Source: PALSA-693 sp963834725 (lineage in GTDB: Bacteria; Actinomycetota; Acidimicrobiia; Acidimicrobiales; Palsa-688). Taken from it: 64,000 nucleotides of DNA. This document shows positions 55,323 to 64,000 of this stretch, one piece after another. The notes under the pieces are model-generated. The model was not told where the DNA came from and ran no database searches. It saw only the letters and a list, made by a program, of their open reading frames with translations. The stretch's first letter is position 1. Each line of letters begins with the position of its first letter. The position numbers and the translations under genes were made by a program. The stretch spans positions 682,001 to 746,000 of the forward strand of contig CAWICN010000001.1 of the NCBI GenBank assembly GCA_963834725.1. The letters are read 5' to 3'.

Positions 55323-55749
55323 AAGGGCCCGTGGTCGCTCCAGGGTCTCTTGCCCGATCGGGCTGCGACGCCGAGGGCCAGTAACGGCCGGGGCCGCCCG
55401 GCGAGGATTTTTCTGTCGCGATCGCGTCCCTACCACCATTTTCTGTAGCGCGCCGCCCTTCAACCGGGCACGATCCGCGACAATGAATCGCTCGGCCCCC
55501 TGCACCGCTCGCCCGCGATCGCCCTCTGGCTGACCGGGCGGACCGGGCGCGGCCCACCTCCGATCGCTTCGCTTCACTGACGGTCCCGCATCAGGCCCGC
55601 ACCGAGGGCCGCCACATCTCACCGTCGGCGTCACACCCTCCTCCTAGCCTCTCCGGTACCGGCGCTGCGGCGCCGGCCGTCGCCGGCGAGGGGCTGGCCT
55701 CTTCGATTGGGATCAAGTGTGCCGGCCCAGCCGGCGGAAGAGAGCGACG
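55323..55749. other. Intergenic region with dispersed repeat copy B
   Basis: 427 bp without a gene. Contains the repeat at 55408-55500 and a GC hairpin CCGGCG/CGCCGG cluster at about 55661-55690 that could end the TPR transcript. A purine-rich AGAGAGCG precedes the next gene. Confidence 0.6.
55408..55500. repeat. Dispersed intergenic repeat, copy B
   Basis: TTTTCTGTAGCG and the following CGCCGCCCTTCAACCGGGCA (55439-55470) match copy A at 39109-39140 with two differences. A preceding TTTTTCTGTCGCG (55408) is the inverse of the end of copy A, so the parts are arranged differently in the two copies. Confidence 0.7.
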
Positions 55750-56184
55750 ATGATCAATGTCGTGGTGCTACAGGGGCTTCTGGCGCGGCCCGCTCAAGAC
55801 CGGGTTCTGCCGTCGGGCACCCGGCTGCTGAGCCTGGAGGTGACCGTCTCGCGTCCCGACGGTCCGGCCGATCCGGTGCCGGTCGCCTGGTTCGACGCGC
55901 CCGCCTCGGCGGCGGCCCTCGACGCTGGCGTCGAAGTGGTGGTGGTCGGGCGCATCCGCCGGCGCTTCTTCCGCGCCGGCGGCCTCACCCAGAGCCGCAC
56001 CGAGGTGGTCGCGTCGCGCATGGTGCGGGCCACCGAGCTGAAACGGGCCCGGGACATGATGGCCGGGGCCCGCAGCACCATCGAGGCGGCGGCCGCAGCC
56101 CTCGGTGCGCCGGCGATGACCACGCCGGCTTCCGAGGGCCGTAGCGGGACCCGATTGCGATCGAATGCGGGCTCCGGCGCGTAG
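55750..56184 (+). CDS. Single-stranded DNA-binding protein-like OB-fold protein
   Basis: 144 aa from ATG 55750, with GAAGAGAGCG upstream. The first 95 residues follow the SSB pattern (MINVVVLQGLLARP, LLSLEVTVSRPDG, VPVAWFDAPASA, VVVVGRIRRRFFRAGG) ending with SRTEVVASRM. The rest is Ala-rich without the acidic SSB tip. It is likely a second, non-essential SSB-like paralogue seen in actinobacteria; the main ssb would be near rpsF. A GTG/ATG further upstream adds 11 residues without support. Confidence 0.78.
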   Translation: MINVVVLQGLLARPAQDRVLPSGTRLLSLEVTVSRPDGPADPVPVAWFDAPASAAALDAGVEVVVVGRIRRRFFRAGGLTQSRTEVVASRMVRATELKRARDMMAGARSTIEAAAAALGAPAMTTPASEGRSGTRLRSNAGSGA

Positions 56185-56301
56185 GAACCTGTCGTGCACA
56201 AGACCGCCGCCGAAGGGGTGGCGCTGCCCGACGACATCCAGGCTGCACAACGACGTCCAGGTGCACGACGACATCCGGGAGGTCGACCCCCGACTCTGAG
56301 A

Positions 56302-57000
56302 TCAGGGTGGCCTGACGTCGCCGGGTCGGGCCTGGTCCCGAAGCAGAGCAACCACCTCATCGTCGCCGACCTGGGCGAAGTTCCGATAGAACTGCCCTAT
56401 GGCTCCAAGCCAGGTCGGGGCCTCCAGGCAGCGCACCTCGTCGGCGGCCTCGGAGAGCGAGGCGATCGCTTCAGGGGAGCCGACCGGGACGGCCAGGATG
56501 ACCTGGGCCGCCCCGTGGGCCCGGGCGACCCGGCAGGCGGCGGACGCAGTGGAGCCAGTAGCTATGCCGTCGTCCACCACGATGGCGATCCTTCCTCCGA
56601 GCGCAAGGCGGGAGCCTTCGCCCCGGTAGAGCCGGGCCCGCCGCTCGAGCTCGTCGCGCTCGCGCAGCTCGACCGCGGCCAGTTCGTCGGCGTTGATTCT
56701 GGCTCGTCGCATCACGTCCTCGGCGATGATCCGCACCCCATCCTCGCCGATCGCGCCCATAGCCAGCTCGGGCTGTACAGGTACGCCGAGCTTGCGCACG
56801 ACGATGGCGTCGAGGGGCGCCCCCAACGCCCGGGCCACTTCGGCCGCCACCACGACCCCGCCTCGAGGTAGGCCCAGCACCACGGGGTTCTGCTCGCGCA
56901 AGTCCCCGAGGATGCTTGCGAGCTGGCGACCCGCTGCGACCCGATCATCGAAGGCCACTGGCACATACTTGCCGAGCGTGGTGCTCCCGGTCGAGGGCAA
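56302..57000 (-). CDS. Phosphoribosyltransferase-family protein
   Basis: 232 aa from TTG 57000; GTG codons at 56964 or 56958 would start nearer the conserved FDDRVAAGRQLA. It has PVVLGLPRGGVVVAAEVARAL (near 38), the flexible-loop region ELAMGAIGEDGVRII and the PRPP motif IAIVVDDGIATGST (near 134). This family of free-standing PRTases, often near erythromycin-esterase or dienelactone hydrolase genes, has no established substrate. It is single and on the minus strand. Confidence 0.85.
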   Translation of the reverse strand: MPSTGSTTLGKYVPVAFDDRVAAGRQLASILGDLREQNPVVLGLPRGGVVVAAEVARALGAPLDAIVVRKLGVPVQPELAMGAIGEDGVRIIAEDVMRRARINADELAAVELRERDELERRARLYRGEGSRLALGGRIAIVVDDGIATGSTASAACRVARAHGAAQVILAVPVGSPEAIASLSEAADEVRCLEAPTWLGAIGQFYRNFAQVGDDEVVALLRDQARPGDVRPP

Positions 57001-57040
57001 ATGCCGGCGGGAGAGCTGTCCTGCTCTCCGGGTTAGCGGT

Positions 57041-57249
57041 TCATGGTTTGCTGGCTCGTTCGATTACGGCCATGATCGGGTCCAGTTTGCCATCGTCCAG
57101 GCTACCGAGGTCCTCAGGGATGACCGAAGCGTTCCAGATGGCGGTGATCATTTGGTCGGAGGTGACCTCGGGGTGGTTGGTAAGCACGGCTCGGACGTAG
57201 TGGACAGCAGGGCGATAATCAGGCTGGCGGCAGCGAGCAACTTCTTCAT
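57041..57249 (-). pseudogene. Small secreted protein gene with frameshift (tentative)
   Basis: From ATG 57249 with GGAG upstream the frame reads MKKLLAAASLIIALL, a clear signal-peptide-like start, but stops at 57148 after 33 codons. Another frame then gives VRAVLTNHPEVTSDQMITAI and continues WNASVIPEDLGSLDDGKLDP to a stop at 57041. Joined by a one-base correction near 57200 they make a protein of about 68 aa. No family is recognised. It could also be two unrelated frames. Confidence 0.4.
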
Positions 57250-57648
57250 GGGTTGCTCCGGTTTCCCATGAATCCGCCCGCCGCTTCCCGACACCACGGG
57301 AGAGCGGCGGGCGACATTTGGTGTGGCGGTTGGCTTAAGTCGGTTCGGGATGGTAGGGGTGGGGTTGGTTGGACTGGTTAGGGGAAGATTCTAGAAACGT
57401 CAGGGTGGCCGTGAACTGGCTTGTCACGTAGGCTGTAACCAACTCAATCAGTTGATCTTGCTACGACCTGGTCATTCCAGGCCGAATTTTCGCGGCCAGG
57501 TGCCGGCGAGCCGGCGAGCCGTCCTGTTCTCCGGACGGCCAGGTGCCGGCGGGACGGGTTCCCGCCCTCCGGCCGGGACCCGTCGGAAACATGAGCCTTA
57601 CGGTCCTCGGGTTCTAAACTGTGGTCGTCACACCTGGAAGGGACTGAT
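57250..57648. other. Intergenic region before korA
   Basis: Contains a strong hairpin (CGCCCGCCGC/GCGGCGGGCG, 57275-57313), two copies of GGCCAGGTGCCGGCG (57495 and about 57537), a few GC hairpins, and a possible korA -10 box TAAACT (57615-57620). No gene is seen. Confidence 0.6.
57275..57313. terminator. Strong GC hairpin
   Basis: A perfect 10-bp stem with an inner CCCG/CGGG stem. No T run on either side. Possibly the end of an RNA from the right, or a leader hairpin of the small minus-strand gene. Confidence 0.4.
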
Positions 57649-59526
<1,878 letters not shown>

Positions 59527-59552
59527 CGACGCGACGAAAGCGAGCGACCAAC

Positions 59553-60572
59553 ATGACCGACGTAACGGTGCCCGTTACCACGAAGAAAGACTGGACGAGC
59601 GATCAGGAGGTCCGGTGGTGCCCCGGATGCGGGGACTTCTCCATCCTGATGGCCGTCCAGATGCTCATGCCGGAGCTGGGTGCCCGCCGGGAGGACACCG
59701 TGTTCGTGTCCGGGATCGGCTGCAGCTCCCGCTTCCCGTACTACATGAACACGTACGGGATCCACTCCATCCACGGCCGGGCCCCGGCCCTGGCCACCGG
59801 GCTCGCCGTGAGCCGACCGGACCTCCACGTGTGGGTCATCACCGGTGATGGCGACGCCCTGTCCATCGGCGGCAATCATCTGCTGCATGCCTTGCGCCGC
59901 AACGTCAACCTGACGATCATCCTGTTCAACAACCAGATCTACGGCTTGACCAAGGGCCAGTACTCGCCCACCTCCGAGCCGGGCAAGGTCACCAAGTCGA
60001 CGCCGTTCGGATCGCTCGACTACCCCTACAACCCGGTGTCGCTGGCGCTCGGCGCCGAGGCCAGCTTCGTGGCCCGCACCCACGACATGGAACGCAAGCA
60101 CATGATGGACGTCATCCGCCGGGCCTACCAGCACAAAGGGGCGGCGTTCGTGGAGGTTTACCAGAACTGCAACGTCTACAACGACGGCGCCTTCGACCTC
60201 ATCACCGCCAAGGATGCCCGGCCCAAGATGCTCATTCCGCTGGCCCACGGCGAGCCCATCCGGTTCGGGCCGGAGGGCGAATGGGGCGTGGTCATGGAGG
60301 AGGGATCGGCCCGGGTGGTCGAGGTGGCCGACGTCGGCGAAGACCGCCTGCTGGTCCACGATGAACAGCGGGAAGACCCCAGCCTGGCTTTCGCCCTTTC
60401 GCGGCTGGCCGCAGGGCCGACGAGCCCAACCCCGGTCGGAGTGTTCCGCGCCGTGGAGCGGCCCGATTACGGCACGATGGTCAACCAGCAGCTGGTCGCA
60501 GCCGCCGACCGCCGGGGACCCGGAGATCTGGACGCGCTGCTTCGGTCCGGATCGACCTGGACCGTGTCCTGA
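59553..60572 (+). CDS. korB: 2-oxoacid:ferredoxin oxidoreductase beta subunit
   Basis: 339 aa, thiamine diphosphate and iron-sulfur subunit. It has the cluster cysteines in VRWCPGCGDFSI (near 21) and GIGCSSRFPYYMN, the ThDP/metal motif ITGDGDALSIGGNH (near 90) with LFNNQIYGLTKGQYSPTS. ATG start 26 nt after korA. The upstream frame is open through the end of korA but is not part of the gene. Confidence 0.95.
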   Translation: MTDVTVPVTTKKDWTSDQEVRWCPGCGDFSILMAVQMLMPELGARREDTVFVSGIGCSSRFPYYMNTYGIHSIHGRAPALATGLAVSRPDLHVWVITGDGDALSIGGNHLLHALRRNVNLTIILFNNQIYGLTKGQYSPTSEPGKVTKSTPFGSLDYPYNPVSLALGAEASFVARTHDMERKHMMDVIRRAYQHKGAAFVEVYQNCNVYNDGAFDLITAKDARPKMLIPLAHGEPIRFGPEGEWGVVMEEGSARVVEVADVGEDRLLVHDEQREDPSLAFALSRLAAGPTSPTPVGVFRAVERPDYGTMVNQQLVAAADRRGPGDLDALLRSGSTWTVS

Positions 60573-60645
60573 GCTTGAACTCCAGGTGAAAAGACCGGGG
60601 GCGCCGAGAATCTTCCCTTCACCGGACATATCTCCCGCACCTGGG

Positions 60646-60651
60646 TAAGTT
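60646..60651 (+). promoter_or_regulatory. Likely -10 box of leaderless egtDB transcript
   Basis: TAAGTT with 6 nt to GTG 60658; 85 bp after korB. Confidence 0.45.
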
Positions 60652-60657
60652 GCATCG

Positions 60658-62958
60658 GTGCCAGGTACGCCCTCAACGCCCGCTCCATCCGTCACCCTGC
60701 ACCTGACTGGAGCCGAGGCGGCGGCCGCCTTGGCCTCCGACGTTCGGGCCGGCCTGACGGCGCGCCCCAAGCGCCTGCCCCCGCGGTGGCTCTACGACGA
60801 GAAGGGCTCCGCGCTGTTCGAGCAGATCACGACCCTGCCCGAGTACTACCCGACCCGGGCCGAACGCGAGGTGCTGACCTCGTACGCCCCGGAGATCGCC
60901 GCACGTTGCGGCGCCGCGACGCTGATCGAACTGGGGTCGGGCAGCTCCGACAAGACGGTCGCGCTCATCGACGCCCTCCGCGACGCGGGCACGCTGCGGC
61001 GATTCGTGGCTTTCGATGTGGCCGAGCCGACGCTCCGCGCCGCGGTAGCGGCGCTGGCTGCCGCCTACCCGGATATCGAGATCTCCGGGGTGGTCGGCGA
61101 CTTCGGAATCCATCTCGACCGCCTCCCCGAGGGTGACGGGCGCCTGGTGGCCTTCCTCGGCGGCACCATCGGCAATCTCTCGGTGGAGGAAAGGGCCCGT
61201 TTCCTGGCCACCCTGGCTGGCCGTCTGCGCCCGGGAGAAGGGCTGCTGTTAGGGGTGGACCTGGTCAAAGACCCCGCTCGCCTGGTCGCGGCCTACGACG
61301 ATTCCGCCGGCGTCACCGCCGCGTTCGAGAAGAACGTCCTGGAAGTGGTCAACAACGGCCTGGGGGTGGACTTCGACGTGGACCGCTTCGACTACGTGGT
61401 CCGCTGGGACCCGGTGGCCGAGCACATCAGCATGGGGCTCCGATCCCGCGGTGCGCAGACGGTCGAGGTGTCCGCTCTCGGCCTTCGCGTCTCCTTCGCT
61501 GACGGCGAGGAGATCGGCACGGAGGTGAGCGCCAAGTTCCGCAAGGCCGGCATCACGGCCGAGCTCGAAGCGGCCGGGTTTGTGCCGATGGGCTGGTGGA
61601 CCGATGCGTGCGGTGATTTCGCCGTAACCCTGGCCCAGCGCGCCACCACGGCCCCGCCCGCCGCGGTCGAGGCCGGGCGGGGACCCGGGACGGGCGCGCT
61701 CGCCGGGCCACAACCCGACATCGAGCATTACCGGGCGGTGCGGACCGCAACCGAGGCGCTGGCCGCGCCGTTGTCGCCAGAGGACCAGACGGTGCAATCG
61801 ATGCCCGACGTCAGCCCGACCAAGTGGCATCGGGCCCATGTGACCTGGTTCTTCGAGCAGTTCATCCTGATCCCCCACCAGCCGGGGTATCGAGCCGTCG
61901 ACGAGCGCTACCTGTACCTGTGGAACTCCTACTACGAAGGAGTCGGCGCTCGACATCCACGCGGCCAGCGGGGGCTGCTCAGCCGGCCGGGGGTCGGCGA
62001 GGTGACCGCCTATCGCGACACCATCGACGAGGCCATGGAGGACCTGCTTGGCCGCGCCTTGCCGCCCGGCGTCCTGGCGCTGGTCGAGCTCGGGCTCCAC
62101 CACGAGCAGCAGCACCAGGAGCTGCTGCTCATGGACATCAAGCATGTGCTCGGCACCAACCCTCTGCGCCCCGCCTACCGGCTCACCCGGCCGCCCGCCG
62201 GCGCCGATCCAGGCCGGCCCGGCTGGATCGACTACGAGGGCGGCCTGATCGAGATCGGCGCCGAGGCCGGTGGCGGCTTCGGCTTCGACAACGAGTTCCC
62301 GCGCCATCAGGAATGGCTGCCGCCGTTCCAGCTCGCCGACCGACTGGTCACCGCCGGCGAGTGGCTGGAGTTCGTGGCCGACGGCGGGTATCGCCGGCCC
62401 GACCTGTGGTTATCCGACGGCTGGGCCGCGCTGCACGCTAGCGGGCAGGAGGCGCCGCTGTACTGGGAGCGCGACGGCGACAGCTGGCTCGTCTACACCC
62501 TCCATGGGCCAGGTCGTCTCGATCCCGCCCTGCCGGTGGTCCACGTCAGCTACTACGAGGCCGACGCCTACGCCCGCTGGCAAGCAGCCCGCCTGCCGAC
62601 CGAGGCGGAATGGGAGTGGGCGGCCTCGTCGGAGCCCGGGCCGGCGGCCCCCGCCGTCGCCCTGCATCCCGAGGCAGCCCTGCATCCTCAGGTAGGTCAG
62701 CCCGCAACTGGCCGATTGCGTCAGCTGTACGGGGCGGCCTGGCAGTGGACCTCGAGCGGATATCTGCCCTACCCGGGCTTCCACCCGGCGCCGGGAGCCG
62801 TCGGGGAATACAACGGCAAGTTCATGGTCAATCAGCAGGTCCTCCGGGGCAGCGCCGCCATCACTCCCCCCGGGCACGCCCGGCTCTCCTACCGCAACTT
62901 CTTTCCCGCCGGAGCCCGGTGGCCAATGACCGGCGTTCGGCTCGCTCGCGATAGTTGA
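60658..62958 (+). CDS. egtDB: Fused EgtD-EgtB: histidine trimethyltransferase and hercynine sulfoxide synthase
   Basis: 766 aa. Residues about 10-335 are an EgtD domain: PPRWLYDEKGSALFEQIT and LPEYYPTRAE, motif I IELGSGSSDKT, FLGGTIGNLS and the substrate loop near AYDDSAGVTAAFEKNVL. After a Gly/Pro linker, residues about 350-766 are an EgtB: the DinB-like part with HRAHVTWFFEQF and the iron motif HEQQHQE (near 482), then the sulfatase-modifying-like domain ending GEYNGKFM and RNFFPAGARWPMTGVRLA. So one chain should make hercynine from histidine and SAM and then add the sulfur donor. egtA, egtC and egtE are not nearby. Confidence 0.92.
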   Translation: MPGTPSTPAPSVTLHLTGAEAAAALASDVRAGLTARPKRLPPRWLYDEKGSALFEQITTLPEYYPTRAEREVLTSYAPEIAARCGAATLIELGSGSSDKTVALIDALRDAGTLRRFVAFDVAEPTLRAAVAALAAAYPDIEISGVVGDFGIHLDRLPEGDGRLVAFLGGTIGNLSVEERARFLATLAGRLRPGEGLLLGVDLVKDPARLVAAYDDSAGVTAAFEKNVLEVVNNGLGVDFDVDRFDYVVRWDPVAEHISMGLRSRGAQTVEVSALGLRVSFADGEEIGTEVSAKFRKAGITAELEAAGFVPMGWWTDACGDFAVTLAQRATTAPPAAVEAGRGPGTGALAGPQPDIEHYRAVRTATEALAAPLSPEDQTVQSMPDVSPTKWHRAHVTWFFEQFILIPHQPGYRAVDERYLYLWNSYYEGVGARHPRGQRGLLSRPGVGEVTAYRDTIDEAMEDLLGRALPPGVLALVELGLHHEQQHQELLLMDIKHVLGTNPLRPAYRLTRPPAGADPGRPGWIDYEGGLIEIGAEAGGGFGFDNEFPRHQEWLPPFQLADRLVTAGEWLEFVADGGYRRPDLWLSDGWAALHASGQEAPLYWERDGDSWLVYTLHGPGRLDPALPVVHVSYYEADAYARWQAARLPTEAEWEWAASSEPGPAAPAVALHPEAALHPQVGQPATGRLRQLYGAAWQWTSSGYLPYPGFHPAPGAVGEYNGKFMVNQQVLRGSAAITPPGHARLSYRNFFPAGARWPMTGVRLARDS

Positions 62959-63125
62959 ACACGACGGAGCCGCCGCCTCCTGACGGGGACGGCGGCCCCG
63001 TACATCCGGCTGGGCAGAGGAGGTACCAAGCCGAAGTGCTGGACCCCAGTATTCAGCACTCGCCCTGCCGCGTGCTGAGATTTTCCTGAGAATAACACAG
63101 GAAACTCTCAGGCCAGTAGCAACTC

Positions 63126-64000
63126 TCAGGCCAGCAGCTCCCGGACGACGAGACCGGTCCGGGGCTTGGGCCAGAAGAAGGTGGTCTTGGCCGGCATCCG
63201 CTGGTGACCCCGGCTGACCCCGCCGATCTGGTCAACGGTCGCCGGCCGCAGCAGCACCGCCGCGTCGGCCTGCCCGCTCGCCACCGTCGCCGCCGCATTG
63301 TCCCATCCGTGCTGATAGACGACGTGATGGGGCGGGAGCGCGGCGAGGGCCACATCCAGCCGGCTGCTGTCGAGGTCGTGAGGGGCCGCATCGGTCAGAA
63401 CCCGCAGGGGCCGGGCCAGCCAGGCCCCGGCCCGAGTGAGCACCCCCACTGCCCCCGCCTCGGCCATCCGGGTGGTGATGGTCCGGTCGGCCGGGGCCGT
63501 TGGCGTCACGTCGAACCATGGTGTCAGCGCATCGGGCAGGTCGAACCCGGGCGGCAGGCCCTCGATGACGCGGTGGATGGCCTGAACCGTCAGCTGATCG
63601 TCCGCCAACTCGACGATGAGCGCCATCACGAAGTCGTCGTCGGTCCGTGAGGTCCCCTGGCGCCGTCGCTCGTCCCGGTAGGCCAGCGCGGTCTCGTAGC
63701 GATGGTGGCCGTCGGCGATCAGTACCGGCTCCGCCTCCACGATGGCCTGGATGCCCTCGACCTGGACGGCCTCGGTGATCGGCCACAGCTCATGGCTCAC
63801 CCGGTCGGAGTCGGTGACGTGTTCGGCGGGCCGGGCTGGCGGCGTGCAGTACTCGCTCAGGCCCGAGCGTGGAGCCAGTCCCCAGATCGGCGATAGGTTG
63901 GCGCTGGTCGCCCGTAAGAGCTCGAGACGATCCGTCTTGGCCTTGGGGATGGTCTCCTCGTGCGGAAGTATGCCTGCCCCCGGCGGCTCGAGCTCGAGGG
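63126..64000 (-). CDS. DUF1015 (SerK-like) protein, 5' end outside the window
   Basis: The frame is open to the right edge, so the start is missing; about 291 codons are visible. It reads GILPHEETIPKAKTDRLELL near the edge, then SANLSPIWGL, VLIADGHHRYETALAYRDERR with the GHHRYE motif, and a C-terminus ending FFWPKPRTGLVVRELLA. This is the DUF1015 family; some members are reported as ADP-dependent or free serine kinases (SerK-like), so a small-molecule kinase is possible. A GTG at 63800 lies inside the gene and is not the start. Confidence 0.88.
   Translation of the reverse strand, partial: LELEPPGAGILPHEETIPKAKTDRLELLRATSANLSPIWGLAPRSGLSEYCTPPARPAEHVTDSDRVSHELWPITEAVQVEGIQAIVEAEPVLIADGHHRYETALAYRDERRRQGTSRTDDDFVMALIVELADDQLTVQAIHRVIEGLPPGFDLPDALTPWFDVTPTAPADRTITTRMAEAGAVGVLTRAGAWLARPLRVLTDAAPHDLDSSRLDVALAALPPHHVVYQHGWDNAAATVASGQADAAVLLRPATVDQIGGVSRGHQRMPAKTTFFWPKPRTGLVVRELLA

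Overview
The window is a GC-rich bacterial chromosome segment whose gene order and content point to an actinobacterium, most likely of class Acidimicrobiia. The support is the actinobacterial integration host factor mIHF between pyrF and gmk, a PriA without recognisable helicase motifs, the 16S sequence, and the chain aroCKBQ-pepQ-efp-nusB-pyr/car-mihF-gmk-rpoZ-coaBC-metK-priA-def-fmt-rsmB-rpe-rib. Class-level assignment is an inference from memory of such genomes, not a database result. Almost everything is core housekeeping; I see no prophage, plasmid, IS element or CRISPR array.

Layout. 0-5.5 kb: the shikimate block aroC-aroK-aroB-aroQ, then pepQ, efp, nusB. 5.5-14.9 kb: a complete pyrimidine operon pyrR-pyrB-pyrC-carA-carB-pyrD-pyrF, preceded by a PyrR-binding hairpin and an intrinsic terminator. 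15-21.2 kb: mihF, gmk, rpoZ, coaBC, metK, priA. 21.2-25 kb: two RNA/rRNA methyltransferase genes on the minus strand (one frameshifted), then def, fmt and a frameshifted rsmB. 25-30.7 kb: rpe, mogA, the riboflavin genes ribD-ribE-ribBA-ribH, hisG and a cold-shock-like gene. 31-38.7 kb: a minus-strand DUF1844-type gene, infC-rpmI-rplT, an rRNA methyltransferase, pheS-pheT and a tyrosine phosphatase. 39.2-46.4 kb: argC-argB-argD-argR-argG-argH (no argJ or argF) and a 3-methyladenine glycosylase. 46.4-53.5 kb: one rRNA operon (16S-23S-5S, no spacer tRNA). 53.5-64 kb: a TPR protein with a long disordered N-terminus, an SSB-like protein, a phosphoribosyltransferase, the ferredoxin oxidoreductase korAB, a fused EgtD-EgtB ergothioneine enzyme, and a partial DUF1015 gene.

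The most striking element is in the 23S gene. Two related group I introns (about 734 and 703 nt) interrupt helix 69, only 20 nt apart, so the mature rRNA must include a 20-nt micro-exon. The first carries an intact LAGLIDADG endonuclease and the second a decayed copy. The first intron appears to sit after E. coli position U1911, the second after U1931.

Other unusual themes recur. (1) In-frame tandem repeats have expanded inside core proteins: the CarA N-terminus (6 x 12 aa), RpoZ tail (13 x 6 aa), PheT loop (10 x 7 aa), the DUF1844 protein tail and others; similar short duplications sit on gene junctions and copy stop, start or ATGA signals. (2) Many transcription units have a TANNNT -10 box only 6-8 nt before the start codon, suggesting leaderless mRNAs. 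(3) infC appears to start at ATA and fmt at CTG. (4) pyrR has a perfectly placed ribosome site and TTG start whose reading frame runs through the attenuator terminator. (5) EgtD and EgtB are one polypeptide, the architecture known from fungal Egt1. (6) Several frameshifts (rsmB, the SpoU-family gene, a small secreted protein) may be true decay or assembly errors.
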